A DNA stretch of 64,000 bases, from positions 15,001-79,000 of the forward strand of contig CAJHNH020002054.1 in assembly GCA_905116865.2 (NCBI GenBank), in the 5' to 3' direction. The translations under genes were made by a program, and so were the position numbers. This DNA is from Candidula unifasciata (lineage: Eukaryota > Mollusca > Gastropoda > Stylommatophora > Geomitridae). Below the pieces are notes generated by a model. That model was given only the letters and a program-made list of their open reading frames with translations. It was not told the DNA's origin and did not search any database. Positions 10,955 to 23,490 of this stretch are shown piece by piece. Every line of letters starts with the position of its first letter. Position 1 is the first letter of the stretch.

Positions 10955-12255
10955 AGTTCTATCTCTAACCCACTAGTTATGGCCCTTGGTATTCCACAGT
11001 GGGTATTTATTCACCTAGCCGACACGTTTAGGCAACACGGATAAGTATGAAAGGAAGTGCACACATGTAGTGTTGTCTTCGTGTATGAATAATCAAGTGC
11101 ATTTACGCATACACTTAGTTGTGTGCGTCCATATACTCCGGGGATTCATGCTCAAAACCATCCCATTCCACATCATGTATGCAACATAAACATGACCGGT
11201 GGGGCTCACAACAAGATATGACTGACAGAAAATATGGAAAACATGTGAATCGATACTGACAGGACTAGAACACTTAACCACCAATACCACCCCATCAGTG
11301 GGATGATAGCAAAGGTTGATGACCTGATACGTATAATCCAGACTAAAAGCCACGCTAGAATCCAGCAAGACGGCAACGACGAGAAATGACTGAATGACCT
11401 TCCGCCCCCTTTCCACTCACCCTTCTCTACCTCTTTCGGATGCACTGTGAGTTCAATCCCCCATCCCATTCCCAAAGAGAGCACTTGAGTTCGATACCCA
11501 ACATGCCACAACAATTCTCATCGCTAACCATTTGGATCTGAATGCGTGAGCTGGGTGCTAAAGGTATATGGTATTTACGTACACCGGAACCTAGCTGTCA
11601 ACCCGGACCGACACAAACGGATTACACAATAACAAATGACGAATAGAACCGCTTGAGGCTCCACCTAACATTTTACACACATATCCAAAACATGACTAAC
11701 CGGTTCTTTTTGCAGGAAGACATTTATAAGACCACTATGGTCACACGCGGAATATTTTCACATTTCGGAACTATCCAAAATCAAAAACTGTTTTCAGTAC
11801 TTTTTTGGCAAAGTAAAATACTCACCATTTTAAAACTGTAAATGGCGGTCCAAAAGGACGTTATGTGGAAAGCGCGCTCTCCTACGAAACACGTCTGCAC
11901 AAATCAGAGGGAGATTAAACCAAAAGGAAACACCAAGTAAGAGAAGGAAAGACATGCTCAGCGATCAAAAGGGTGGAGGACGAACGGTCTGACTCGAAAG
12001 GAAGCATTAAGCCCAGAAACGGCGCAAATACTAGAATTTAGTCACTAAAGTGACGCAAATAACCCAGACCACAAATATAGGCGGAGGCTCTTAGCGGCCT
12101 CGGTTAGCTAGCAGCAGTCAGAAAGTGATCAAACCTTTTTTTTTTTTTCCTCAAAAGGAATCGGATTCGGAATGGGTAGGCATTCTGCTGAGAAACCATT
12201 AACCCAGTTGCTTCGAGATACCAGCTAAGTGATTTTGTGTATTTGTATAGTACTG
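10955..12255. other. Unassigned stretch of about 1.3 kb
   Basis: No coding family recognised. Two B-box-like strings (GAGTTCAATCCC near 11450 and GAGTTCGATACCC near 11488) suggest a degraded tRNA-headed repeat, but no body was identified. Minus-strand frames at 11093-11514 overlap each other and look like chance. Confidence 0.45.
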
Positions 12256-12259
12256 TTTG

Positions 12260-12360
12260 ATTTGAATGCGCCGATGAAGGCTCCATAGCCGCAACGTTCA
12301 CGTTTTGTTTGTATTTGTTATATTGTGAAGCTTGCTAATATACTTTTCGTTAGGTTTTAT
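12260..12360 (+). repeat. Interspersed repeat E (copy 2)
   Basis: CCGATGAAGGCTCCATAGCC then GCAACGTTCACG, followed by the family's downstream region (TTGTGAAGCTTGC, CTTTTCGTTAGGTTTTATAT). The short hairpin GGCT/AGCC is kept although its loop differs from the other copies. Confidence 0.65.
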
Positions 12361-12364
12361 ATCT

Positions 12365-12555
12365 TCCCTAGAATTGGGAGTGCATCTGCCCTAGTTGCCA
12401 GAAACAACCAGCTGCGCACAGATAACCCAGTAAAACAGATGTACACGCAAAACTCAGGCCCTGGCACAAAGTCAAAGTCCAAAAAGATTAACTACCAGGA
12501 CAGTCCCTTGGAGCTTAACTTCGTTGAATAAAGAATATGAAGTAGAAGAAAAAGG
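12365..12555 (+). repeat. SINE-like repeat F (copy 1)
   Basis: Matches the F family: GGGAGTGCATCTGCC, AGATGTACACGCAAAACTCA, an inner degraded part, and a purine-rich GAAGAAAAAGG end. Better copies end in (GAA)n. F1 follows directly on repeat E copy 2. Confidence 0.6.
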
Positions 12556-12599
12556 AAACACTCGTTCGAGTTCCGATATTCTGTTGCACACATACACCC

Positions 12600-12617
12600 T
12601 CCCCCCCACACACACAT

Positions 12618-12680
<63 letters not shown>

Positions 12681-12731
12681 TGGGGGGGGGGGAGAGAAAA
12701 AGATAGAGAGAGAACGCACACACACACATAA

Positions 12732-12783
<52 letters not shown>

Positions 12784-12804
12784 GTCTGTGTGTGTGTGCG
12801 TTTA

Positions 12805-12839
<35 letters not shown>

Positions 12840-12890
12840 GTCTGTGTGTGTGTGCGTTTATATATATATATATATATATTGATATTAACA
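12600..12890. repeat. Compound GA / TA microsatellite cluster
   Basis: (GA)n at 12619-12678, a G-run, then (TA)n tracts at 12734-12781, 12808-12837 and 12858-12880. The TA tracts are separated by two copies of TCTGTCTGTGTGTGTGTGCG, so the TA plus TCTG unit itself has duplicated. Confidence 0.97.
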
Positions 12891-13777
12891 CATACAGGCG
12901 CGCGCGCATACACACAGAGCGTTTCCACATTCTGTATCATATGACTGTGGTGCACCCCTATCTATAAACATCAACAGTACAAAACGCCAGGTTTACTGAG
13001 CAAAAAGACAGACGGAGTGACAAGTTCGACGCATAGGTTGACATGAAGGGGAATTACGTTTCCCGAATAACCGTGAGTAGGCGTCGAAATCGGAAATAAT
13101 TAGAGAGAGCGACGCCCGCGACAGTTCACACCATCCCACAGGTACTCCACCCACCCCCTCCCTCTTCCATAACCTATTTATTCTCTGTTGAATCTTCGAT
13201 GAGCTCTTTTTAGGAAACTGATTATGTGAGTTTTATATTTGTCCTCCCTGAAAATTCTTATGTTTATTGCTGACTGCTCTTGCACAAATTATTTAGTAGA
13301 GTCATTTTAAAAATTCAACAGTGGGATAAACAAACTTAGAAATCGTTTCCCTTCGTGAGACTGATTTCAAATCTAGCATTCGGTTCGAGTGTGCGGTCTG
13401 TTCTATTTATCTGCCTGTTTAAAAAAATAAATAAATAAACGACATCTTATCACTGCTCGGTTATCTATACATGTTCCTCCATTTATATCTTTGTCCTGCA
13501 CTCTGTGCCTTCTTAACTGCCTGTTTCCTGCACAAAAACACACACAGTTTATTATTATTATTATTATTAATTATTGTTATTATATTTCCTTTCCATAATG
13601 AAGGCTGGCTACAGTGTACACACGACTGTCCCTAATACTGTCTTGCTACTCTTTGTAAAACCAGAGGAAGGTGTCCCCCCCTCCCTCCCCCAACTAACAA
13701 CGCCGAATAGTGACTTAGTGCAAGGAAGTTGTGAAACTGTTGAAGATGCTCCCGAACATGTAAGCTATAGAGCATAT

Positions 13778-13779
<2 letters not shown>
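12891..13779. other. Unassigned stretch
   Basis: CA/CG dinucleotides near 12895-12915 and a TTA microsatellite near 13547-13570. No supported gene. The 103-codon frame at 13574-13885 depends on the TA array for its tail. Confidence 0.5.

Positions 13780-13871
<92 letters not shown>
13780..13871. repeat. (TA)n microsatellite, about 46 units
   Basis: Uninterrupted TA. Tyrosine/isoleucine-rich open frames over it on both strands are artefacts. Confidence 0.98.
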
Positions 13872-13874
<3 letters not shown>

Positions 13875-14281
13875 TCTATCCCTAATTCTATGAGGACCTT
13901 TTGAAATGTTAGGTTTGCTAATGAGAACAATAAATATTATTAATTAAATGTATTAGGATTCGGTGTGTGCGGGTGATAGTTTATGTGATTGGTTTGCCGC
14001 TGACCTTGGAGTGAAACCAGGATGATTTTATTTCCTTCCGTCATAAGACATAACCGTTTACCTGGTAATAAAAAAAAAAAAAAAAAAAGAATGTTTTGTT
14101 AGAAACATACACATTGACTGCGTTAAGAACATACAGGTGGAAGTTCTCGATTTTGCTGATGATATTGGTCTGTTAAGTTTTAAAAAAAAATGTGACTTAC
14201 ACAGAAAGAAAGAGAGCACATGATTTAGCAGACAGGTAAAGGTAAAATCGGGAGATGTGAACGAGCGTCGTTGCACACGGC

Positions 14282-14500
14282 TATAAACCATAAGTGCTTT
14301 GCCACCAGTACGGACAGCTGATGAGAAATTGTCCGCCTGTGTCGTCGTCCGAACGCGACTCCTTAGCTACGGCGACGTTTTTCCATTTACCCCAAGTGTA
14401 AACTCTGGTACACATTACATAAAGGCTGAGTGAACCCCCAGGAACCGCCCGGTCACAGCTGAATTTGAAAGCGAGTCACCTATCGACTGCGCTACGCGCA
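14282..14500 (-). mobile_element. SINE group G, degraded (copy 1)
   Basis: Related to 37985-38265 over most of its length. Read on the minus strand it has a tRNA-like head (AGCGCAGTCGATAGG) and a body with GTACCAGAG. It is shorter and more diverged than the second copy. Confidence 0.65.
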
Positions 14501-14579
14501 AATGTAGCAGCAAGATTTGGACGACAAATAAGTTACCAAAGACACATATAGTAAAGATACTTTTACCAGATGAAGCAGA

Positions 14580-15150
14580 TGTAATACTAGGTGCAAAAGG
14601 AATTCAAGTAACATTTCAATGTACCTATATAGGTGGTAATTTTATTAGTATATTAGTAAAGGAAATAAAAAGAAATACGGCATGACACACACTGTCAAGG
14701 CGTTGGCAATTTTTAAAATATGAAATAAATTCCCTTTTAAAATATGCCATTAACAGTTTAAGAATCAGTAAAGATGTGGAACGAAAGGTAAGTGCAGCTG
14801 AAAAAAAAATGTCTCAGAAAAATGTTGAACATAAAAGGGTATGAATTCATCAAGCGTTGAAGGAAAAAGCGAGAAGTCTGGGCAACCACTAATAGCAACA
14901 GTTGTAAGACAAGGAAACTGGCGATATTTTAGGCACATCTTGTGTAGAAACGAGCAGAGAATTATCAAACAGGCACTGAACTAGGAAATAAAGGGACAGA
15001 GAAGCGAAGATGCCTAAAAGAAACCCTAAAACGAATGTTGATGAAAGAGGCCAAAGATGCTGCACTGGATTCTATCCATGACATTGAACGCATTGTACAG
15101 GACAGAACGGAATGGAGAAATAGACTACGACCGCTTACATATCATGGTCT
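14580..15150 (+). pseudogene. LINE reverse-transcriptase C-terminal relic
   Basis: Recognisable pieces in order: IQVTFQCTYIGG followed by KEIKRN (the F.YLG...S....KEIKRRI region after the RT palm), then GNWRYFRHILCRNEQRI (the W.GH..R segment), then GTEKRRCLKETLKRM and VQDRTEWRNRL (the GRPK.T..R and DR..WR tail). Frameshifts and stops separate them. The order matches the C-terminal third of RTE/BovB-like polyproteins. Confidence 0.65.
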
Positions 15151-15162
15151 AGCAGGATTGTT

Positions 15163-15553
15163 TAGGTTTAGGTTTGAACAACGGATCAACATCATGGCAC
15201 AAGAGTAGTAACCCATAAGTGCTCCGTTCTACTTCTAACTTGAGTCTGAGTCCGAAGAATCTCAGTGCAATGCAGGAACTCCGTAGTACTGGCGAGGATC
15301 CTGAAATACTTAGGGTAGATTGCAGCTCTTAATTTCTTGGGGCAGCACAGTTAGGCAACTCTTTTTGGTTTCATCTGCCAAGGGAAGCCTTCAAGTGCAC
15401 TACAATACCCACCGCCGTCCGATCTTACCACTCAGAGAACAGGAAAAATGACTAGAAATTCACGTGGAAAAAATTCCTGGCTTCACCGGGGCCTGAACTA
15501 GTGACCTTCAGTACTCGAGGCGGACACCATGCGTCAAGACCAAGCAGCCCCCC
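15163..15553 (-). mobile_element. SINE-like repeat H (copy 1)
   Basis: About 390 bp shared with 47781-48145 and, in part, with 45085-45325. Conserved blocks on the plus strand include GGATCAACATCATGGCACAA and AACCCATAAGTGCTCCGTTC. On the minus strand the far end looks like a tRNA head with a B-box-like GTTCAGGCCCC, so the element is probably a minus-strand tRNA-derived SINE. Confidence 0.6.
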
Positions 15554-15555
15554 CC

Positions 15556-16158
15556 CCCCCACCCCCCTAGGAAGACTAAATATATGAAATCAACAATCTG
15601 TCTGTTTTGCTCATCGTCTGTCTCATAATGCATTTATTTTTTCTGTATATACGACAATCAGTACTGTCTATGTGTTTGTCTATCCGATTTGTTGCATATG
15701 TGTCTGTTTGTCAAAGCATATGCTTCCGACACTGCACCAGTTTTTTTTTTTAAATTTTTTAAATTCTTCCTAATGGCTACTTCTATGCTTGTCTGTCAAA
15801 ATCAGAGCGGCCATTTGACACCAAGGAAGTGGCAAAATAAACACAAAACTACAAGCACTGCTACAACACGAAAACAAAAAATATATTATTTTAATTACAT
15901 AATTTTCTTCTCAATGTTTACTCGCGCTTCGTAGTCCCATTAGAAAATGTCCCACATTTCAATATCATACATTTCCTCTGTACAGCAATTTTTTTTTGGA
16001 GATTTCTCAGAATTGTCTTATATGCCTGGTTTTGCAGCCATAATTGCTGAGCAATTTTCTTCAACACCTGATTGTGACAAATTAGAAACGTTTCCCTTTA
16101 AGGCAAATGAAAAGATGGAAACGATTGACACACTGCATCGCATACGTGTGCAGGAACC
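15556..16158. other. Unassigned stretch
   Basis: Begins just after a C-run near 15549-15567. No family recognised. The 182-codon frame beginning at 15947 is mostly encoded by the TGTC microsatellite downstream. Confidence 0.5.
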
Positions 16159-16159
16159 G

Positions 16160-16595
<436 letters not shown>

Positions 16596-16599
16596 TACA

Positions 16600-17385
16600 G
16601 ACACGATGATAAATAAAAACTAAAATTCAACAAAGAAGAAATTCTATAGCTGGTTAGTTGAAAAAAACAAAAAGGTGTGGTTAGAGGGGGAGAGCAGCCT
16701 AGGGTTGCCGCAAATTTTGTGACACCCTCAGCCCTTCAATTTTTTTAGGATAGGGGTGGTGGCCACAAAGTACCAAGCCAACAGGTTCCGCACATTTACC
16801 CACCCCCCCCCCCCCCCTTTCCCCCACATATTATAAATTCCCTGGTGTCAAAATCAAATTTACTAGAATGTATTCATATCCTGTTGTAGCCATTCATGTT
16901 TCTTGGTGAACGTCGACAAATTAGGGCATCTTGAAACATTCGATCTACAGATTCGATGGTCATACATGGAGACAAAACAGCCTATCTGGTAGAGGTAGAT
17001 TCGATTACTCTTGGAAGGTTACTGTCCGGGTTTTTTTTCTTGATTCTTGAAGGACAAAAATTAGATTTCGTAAGAATGTTATCTCTGAAAGTATGTAGCC
17101 AAACGATGTGGGTGTATGATGAAGGATTTATTCTAGGGTATGGTTTAATAGAGTTTGGAATGGATAAATATGTCCGAGTAACCTATAGACATACACATAT
17201 GGTCTAGTGTAATGTCATAACAAATGCTAATGCAAAGGCGAAGTTGCGTATATAACTAGGTTAATGAGTTTGATAGTCTGGCTGTCGTCTCCATTCAGAG
17301 CTCGGAAACATTCGGGAGTTTTGTTGACGACTTGAGAATACTACCGGCTCTTGTGTGTTTTCTTCTTCCTTTTAATATCCACTTA
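16600..17385. other. Unassigned stretch
   Basis: Contains a C-run near 16802-16819. The 83-codon frame at 16956-17207 has no recognised family. Confidence 0.5.
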
Positions 17386-17389
17386 CTGC

Positions 17390-17735
17390 AGCTACCTGAT
17401 GAAAGATGTAATGTTCTCCTGTTTGCTCTTTCTGATTCTTTATATAGAATTTAATCTTTATCCCTTTAATGTTGCTCTTGATGCCGTCTCATTTCATATT
17501 TCGCCCTGTCATCTTTATATTCTTTTTCAGTGCGACTCTCTGTGCGATTGCTTGCTGCCAGGGCATTCTCGCCATGTGGCCAAATTATTCTGTGTTTCTT
17601 TTCAATGACCTTGTAACTGGTTTCTGTCATAGTCTTCTTTTAATGTCTCATTTTAAATTATACATCTTCTTATTACCCCAGAAACTTTCTAAGGTATTTC
17701 ATTTCTGTTCTTACAATTTTGGGCTCATGAGTTAG
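17390..17735 (-). pseudogene. LINE C-terminal relic (LTRMP type)
   Basis: The minus strand gives TEMKYLRKFLG, then after a frameshift FGHMARMPWQQAIAQRVALK. The plus-strand relic at 19680 reads HLTRMPWYYLPQRATLKRY, so both belong to one LINE family. Stops and frameshifts show it is dead. Confidence 0.6.
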
Positions 17736-17889
17736 TAAGGTTCCATTTCTGACGCCGGTAGCATGACGTTAGCCAAACGATTATTGTTAGATTTGCGTTG
17801 TTATTTACCGTAATAAATTTGGTAAGTAATGGACCTGTTTCACACCACTGGGGCAGGGGAATCACAGACAGTCAGCAGAAAAGATATCA

Positions 17890-17995
17890 AACCAAACGAA
17901 AAGCAGAACTTGTCAGCTTCACGGTATCAGAATCACAAACAATAAATGAACGTTGCAGCTAGAAAGCCTTCATCAGAACCTGACATGAATAGACA
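17890..17995 (-). repeat. Interspersed repeat E (copy 3)
   Basis: The minus strand reads CTGATGAAGGCTTTCTAGCT then GCAACGTTCATTTATTG, with the family's downstream part GTGAAGCTGACAAG and TTTGGTTTGATATCTTTTC. This is the clearest of the three copies. Confidence 0.7.
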
Positions 17996-18414
17996 CATGT
18001 TACAAATAAGAATTCACATAATCACTTAAGTGAGGTTGCTGCATAAAGCATCCACACCTCTGTCTGGTCAGTTGAAGATGTGAGGCAAGTGTGAATACAG
18101 GAAATACATTTTAGCAAAAAGGAACTCACTGTTAATTTGTTGTTGTTTACATTGTTAAGAAAACTGCATCAAAGGACAAATAATGCATCAGTGAAAAAAA
18201 AAAAAAATAGTGGATGCTTGCCAATTGCCGAAATAATGGCTGGTGATCAATGTTGAAAGGGTGTCAACAACCTGACCCTGAATACACCCTCTCCTTTTTT
18301 TTCAAAATGAAAACATTCCCCGTGTGTGTTCTGGGGTCCTATTACAGGGGAAAACAAGAATAGACCCACTACCTATTCAATGGTATGTCGTAAGAGTCGA
18401 CTAATTTGGAGCTT
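17996..18414. other. Unassigned stretch
   Basis: No gene or repeat recognised except a 14-bp A-run near 18197. Confidence 0.5.
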
Positions 18415-18630
18415 CATTAGAAGTCGGAGTGCATCTGCCTGAGAGGCAAAGAACCAACAGTCTGCATACAAACTGTACAGATCTGTCAAACGGGTTTACA
18501 CGCAACACTCAGGTTCTGGAACAGGACTGCAGTCCAGAAGTGGAAGAAGAAGCAGAAGTTTATGCCGGAGTTTACAGCCTCTGAACCCGAAGATAAAGAA
18601 AAAGAAGAAAATGAAAAAAAAAAAAAATAA
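18415..18630 (+). repeat. SINE-like repeat F (copy 2) with GAA-rich tail
   Basis: Shares ACACGCAACACTCAGGTTCT and GGAACAGGACTGCAGTCCAG with the copy at 62630, then GAAGAAGAAGCAGAAG and a purine-rich tail. The 3' tail type (GAA plus A-run) defines the family. Confidence 0.75.
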
Positions 18631-18660
18631 TCCAGTGTTGGAAACGGAAAGGTTATAGGA

Positions 18661-18968
18661 TTGTACCAAATTAGAAAAGCAGAATACGTTCTTCATGAGA
18701 TGCATCAACACAAGGTTCATTTATTAGGAACTAAAGAAGCAGACAGGAGAGAGACAGGAAACAGAAACCCCAATACAGCCAACAGCATAATCTGGTCACA
18801 AAGACATGACGAAAAACATACTGAAAGAATAGCGTTAATAGTTAAAACAAAGGGCGAGGGCGGGGGGGGGGATGGGGTGGGTGGGGTGGGGGGCTTATTA
18901 ACACCCTATTGGTAGGGAAACCAATTAGTGAGCGCCTGCTATATTTAAGATTCAGTTCCAGATTTGCA

Positions 18969-19006
<38 letters not shown>

Positions 19007-19350
19007 CTGCAGAAAAGAGGACGTAGAAGAGGCTACGAAGGATATATTTTACAACAGTCTGCAAGCAGTAATAGAAGATATTTTAAAATCCCGATGCACT
19101 GCTAATCCTTAGAGATTTTAATGCACTTTAATGTAGAACAAGACAGCACCGGGACTAAAGGAGCAATAGGAAAAAAACGGAGCGGGGGTAAATGACAAAC
19201 AAAAGCGGTTCCTTCATAAAACAATTTAAAAGAAGACACTGAGATCTTCAGACGAATACAAAAAACCAGATGGACCGCATTCTTATAAGTGTAAAATAAA
19301 TAGATTCTTTGCAAGACGATTGCACTTATCAGATGATTTAAGGAGCGGCC
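18661..19350 (+). pseudogene. LINE endonuclease domain relic split by a CT microsatellite
   Basis: Reads RKAEYVLHEMHQHKVHLLGT, then SIIWSQRHDEKHTERIALI, which matches the N-terminal apurinic-like endonuclease of RTE-type LINEs (strand beginning VL.EM....  and the GVALI strand). It continues with GKPISERLLYLRFSSRFAKY, is interrupted by G-runs and a (CT)n tract at 18973-19002, and resumes with a piece equivalent to FY..LQ.VI. Frameshifts and stops follow. It is not functional. Confidence 0.7.
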
Positions 19351-19679
19351 ACAACTTACTTATGGGGAAACACATGTTAATATTAAGGAAAGCTAAACTA
19401 GGAGAACAGAGGTAGTAGCGTTTTGTTTTAGAATAATTATAGGAATCTCAAATCAAACTCCACTCCTTTCATTCGTTTTTCCATTCATGAATTTTTAATA
19501 GATAATACAAATTGTTATAATAACCATGATGATAATAATAGTAAACCTAATCAACAACATCAGGTCTTAGTTACAGTCGCCGGAATTAGCTCTAATTGTG
19601 CCAACGTTTCCAAACGCTCCTAATAGTACGTAAAAGAAGATGCAATAATTTTGAGTCATTAGACACTAGAGAAAATATA
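19351..19679. other. Unassigned stretch
   Basis: AT-rich, no gene recognised. It lies between an endonuclease relic and an RT C-terminal relic in the same orientation, so it may be remains of the same LINE after internal loss. Confidence 0.4.
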
Positions 19680-19960
19680 TAAAATGTTAGAGCTTCAGGA
19701 GTTTCAAGGAAAGACATAATACGAAATCATGAAGTCAGACAAATGCTAGGAATAAAGCCAGTTTTACAGGTCATCAAAGAACAACAAATGAAGTGGTTTT
19801 GACACCTAACAAGAATGCCCTGGTACTATCTGCCACAGCGAGCCACACTAAAACGTTACAACGGGTCTAGAGCGAGTGAAAGGCCTCGGAAAATGTTGAG
19901 TGATGGCATTAGGAACAGTCTTACAGAAATAACAGAGCTCATCAACGAACATTACATCTC
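19680..19960 (+). pseudogene. LINE C-terminal relic (LTRMP type)
   Basis: The plus frame reads IRNHEVRQMLGIKPVLQVIK, EQQMKWF, a stop where G is expected, HLTRMPWYYLPQRATLKRYN, and SERPRKMLSDGIRNSLTEI. This is the classic GH..RM...R..L.. GRPRK.W.D.I end of a LINE reverse transcriptase polyprotein. A C-run and the large GA array follow directly. Confidence 0.75.
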
Positions 19961-20005
19961 CCCGCCCCCCCCCCCCCCCCCGACACTTCGCTGAGGTACA
20001 AGGTG

Positions 20006-21446
20006 GAAGAGAAGAAGAAGAAGAAGAAGAAGAAGAAGAAGAAGCGAAGAAGAAGAAGAAAGAAGAAGAAGAAGAAGAAGAAGAAGAAGAAGAAGAAGAC
20101 GAAGAAGAAGAAGATAAGAAGAAGGAGGAGGAGGAGGAGGAGAGGAGGAGGAGGAGGGGAGGAGGAGGGAAGAGGAAGAGGAGGAGAGGAAAGAGGAAGA
20201 GGAAGAGGAAGAGGAAGAAGAGGAAGAGGAAGAGGAGCGAAGAGGAAGAGGAAGAGGAGGAAGAGGAAGAGGAAAGAGGAAGAGGAAGAGGAAGAGGAAG
20301 AGGAAAGAGGAAGAGGAAGAGGAAGAGGAAGAGGAAGAGGAAGAGGAAGAGGAGGAGAGGAAGGAGGAAGAGGAGAGAGAAGAGGGAAGAGGAAGAGGAA
20401 GAGGAAGAGGAAGAGGAAGAGGAATAGGAAGAGGAAGAGGAAGAGGAAGAGGAAGAGGAAGAGGAAGAGGAAGAGGAAGAGGAAGAGGAAGAGGAAGAGG
20501 AAGAGGAAGAGGAAGAGGAAGAGGAGAGGAAGAGGAAGAGGAGAAGAGAAGAGGAGGAAGAGGAAGAGGAAGAGGAAGAGGACGAGAGGAAGAGGAAGGA
20601 GGAAGAGGAAGAGGAAGAGGAAGAGGAAATGGACGAAGGAAGAGGAAGAGGAAGAGGAAGAGGAAGAGGAAGGAGAAGAGGAGAGGAAGAGGAAGAGGAG
20701 AGGAAGAGGAAGAGGAAGAGGAAGAGGAAGAGGAAGAAGAGGAAGAGGAAGAGGAAGGAGGAAGAGGAAGAGGAAGGGGAGGAAGAGGAAGAGGAAGAGG
20801 AAGAGGAAGAGGAAGAGGAAGAGGAAGAGGAAGAGGAAGAGGGAAGAGGAAGAGGAAAAGAGAGGAAGAGGAAGAGGAAGAGGAAGAGGAAGAGGAAGAG
20901 GAAGAAGGGAAGGAGAGAGAGGAAGAGGAGGAGAGGAAGAGGAAGAGGAAGGAAGGAAGAGGAAGAGGAAGGAAGGAAGAGGAAGAGGAAGAGAGGAAGA
21001 GGAAGGAAGAGGAAGAGGAAGAGGAAGAGGAAGGAAGGAAGAGGAAGAGGAAGGAAGAGGAAGAGGAAGAGGGAAGAGAAAGTAGGAAGAGGAAGAGGAA
21101 GAGGAAGAGGAGGAGAGGAAGAGGAAGAGGAAGAGGAAGAGGAAGAGGAAGAAAGGAAGAGGAAGAGAAGGGAAGGAAGAGGAAGAGGAAGAGGAAGAGG
21201 AAGAGGAAGAGGAAGAGGAAGAGGAAGAGGAAGAGGAAGAGGAAGAGGAAGAGGAAGAGGACGAGATGAAGAGGAAGAGGAAGAGGAAGAGGAAGAGGAA
21301 GAGGAAGAGGAAGAGGAAGAGGAAGAGGAAGAGGAAGAGAAAGAGGAAGAGGAAGAGGAAGAGGAAGAGGAAGAGGAAGAGGAAGAGGAAGAGGAAGAGG
21401 AAGAGGAAGAGGAAGAGGAAGAGGAAGAGGAAGAGGAAGAAGGGTA
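20006..21446. repeat. 1.44-kb polypurine array (GAA and GAGGAA units)
   Basis: Starts with (GAA)n to about 20125, then GGA-rich, then mostly GAGGAA/AGGAAG hexamers with scattered single-base shifts. Almost every base on the plus strand is A or G, apart from rare C or T changes. Open frames of 272-516 codons on both strands (Lys/Arg/Glu-rich or Leu/Ser/Phe/Pro-rich) come from the missing stop codons of a purine-only sequence and are not genes. Such mirror-rich purine tracts can form triplex DNA. Confidence 0.98.
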
Positions 21447-21588
21447 AAGGCATTCAGAGAAAGCGGAATGGATCTGCCAAACATCGTGGGAGAAAGTCGC
21501 ACAAGGTAAAGAAATTAACAGACTAATGTTAAATCCAAAATATCACAAGCAGGAGCCAGAATTGATAAACAAGCCCACACTGAACGGC

Positions 21589-21708
21589 TTCTGCGTCCGT
21601 GGCTTAGGCGTTGCGAGTCCGACTCGTAGTTCCAAAGTACCGCGATCGAAACCCACTGTTGGCTGTGAGGCTTTTTATCATGGTATGGGGCGTCGCAGTT
21701 CGACCCAG
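21589..21708 (+). mobile_element. SINE group A, head only (copy 2)
   Basis: GCGTCCGTGGCTTAGGCGTT, GAGTCCGACTCGTAG and the B box CGCGATCGAAACCCACTG are well kept. The homology stops after GCAGTTCGACCCAGCTG, so the 3' half is lost. Confidence 0.85.
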
Positions 21709-23490
21709 CTGTCACATACCGCTCGTGTCGCGTGCCTGATTTAAGGATTTCTCCTTAAGAACCAACAGCACTCTGAAATAATAAGGCTGAGGCGTCAGCT
21801 CGTATTGGTCTAAGGGATATCCCTTGGCCAATATACGCTCAACTTTTTTTTCAGGAGTAGGGCAACTCAAGCTCTGGCACTACAGAAAATTCTAATATTC
21901 CTAGGCACACCTGGCTGGACACCCCCACTACTATAAAAAGATAGCCCCCAGGCTATGAAAGTATACTATCACAGCCATGTTAACACAGATTACACTTTCT
22001 AATCACACAAACATCAAAGCTAGACAGTTAGAATAGTGAAACAATGACACTAAAGTCAGCCATGAAAATTTCTGAATGGATGTAATAATTGCAACACATA
22101 CATTATATAAGAATCAGCAACGAACTTCAAGAACCAAGAGTGATATGAAGGACCAAAACTTCAAACTTGATCCGACTGAACGTGTAATAATGTCCCAGAG
22201 TCCGCCTAGATCATCATTATCATAATGTGTACGATTAATAGTGAAGCCTGGCAATAAACCAATGATTGAACACACTTATCTAAATCCCTGGTTTCTTGAA
22301 CTTGCGGGATGTTCAGTCCCACACTAGACCCTCGAAAACTGGAGATACACCCAAGTTCCTGGAGAGGATCTCAGGTACCAAGTCAAACACTTGAGGCAAA
22401 AACAAGCTGCCGAATAAATGATGGTGAAGGTACAACACCCATAATGTTGTCAGTTGACCTACTGGAGGATTTCATTAAATGATGATAAAAGTTTGGTTTA
22501 CACTCTGATGCCCACCACTGGCTTAGACATAGGTGACTTCCTTGTAGGTGGTTTTGTGGACCGCTGATTCACTGCCTGGCCTCCAAGGAGATATCATCCT
22601 GTATCAAGAAGGAACTCAGAATTAGCGGTCATCTCAGGGGTTACATGTTAAGCTCAGTTTATTAACATCCACATTAGTAATCATTCAGATGACAGCTCTT
22701 AGGATAATGAGACAGTATGTCTCTACATATCATCTCTATTGTTCAACCAGTAACAGGGACAGGAGACGAGTGCCAGAGTGGAGACAGATAGACTATCAAA
22801 CATAGAACATCAACTCTCCTCGCCCACATGCACTTGTAGATATACATCCCATCTCTCTCTCACATATAAATATTTTATACCATCCACCGTCTGCTCATCG
22901 CACACACTGTGTTGGGCTAAAGCCAACCTCTGACGTCACAGCGGCTAGCTGGCTGAAGTGTGACCCAGTTTAATATGTCTGCTAGTCGAAACGACTCGGT
23001 TGTCTGGTTAGAGAATAAATAACTTGCTGGGTTTAATAGCTCTATAATGGTGTGGGTCATGTAGGGCACAAACTATTAGCCTGCGAAGGGAAAGGTTTGA
23101 TTTTAGGGGCTTGAGTGTCTGAACACCAAGAACGGCCTAGTTCTGTGCGGTCACACAGCTGAATCTTCCCTCCCTGCAGCAGTGGCCAACTTTAACGAGA
23201 CATATATCATGGTACTCGTAAACTATAATCAACTTACCCAAGCTTAGGAATCCTTCAAAGATTAAACTGGTATTTTGACTGCGCCAAAGTTTATTCAGAG
23301 AATTGAAATGCGTCTCGACACCTCAGAGGTCTGGCAAAGTATGCCCGCGCCAGATTCCTTTTGGCGTCTCTAGAAAAGAAGTCTTGTATTAGTGCCCCAG
23401 GAGTAAAAAAGCTTACAGGAATTTCGGAATATTATTCCAGAAATTATCTATCCCACAGTTGCAAGTTTGAAAATGTAGACTTCTAAAAAC
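21709..23490. other. Unassigned 1.8-kb stretch
   Basis: No frame above about 60 codons and no recognised repeat. An inverted motif (GGGATATCCC) lies near 21817. Its composition is more balanced than its surroundings. It could be an LTR or other non-coding element part, but I could not define ends. Confidence 0.45.

Noticed and set aside
19942..21526. Open frames of 272-516 codons on both strands
   Set aside because: They exist only because a purine-only tract lacks stop codons; the residues are low-complexity Glu/Arg/Lys or Leu/Pro/Ser/Phe.
21709..23490. Possible LTR or second solo LTR
   Set aside because: I could not find TG...CA ends with a flanking duplication or any coding part, so it stays unassigned.
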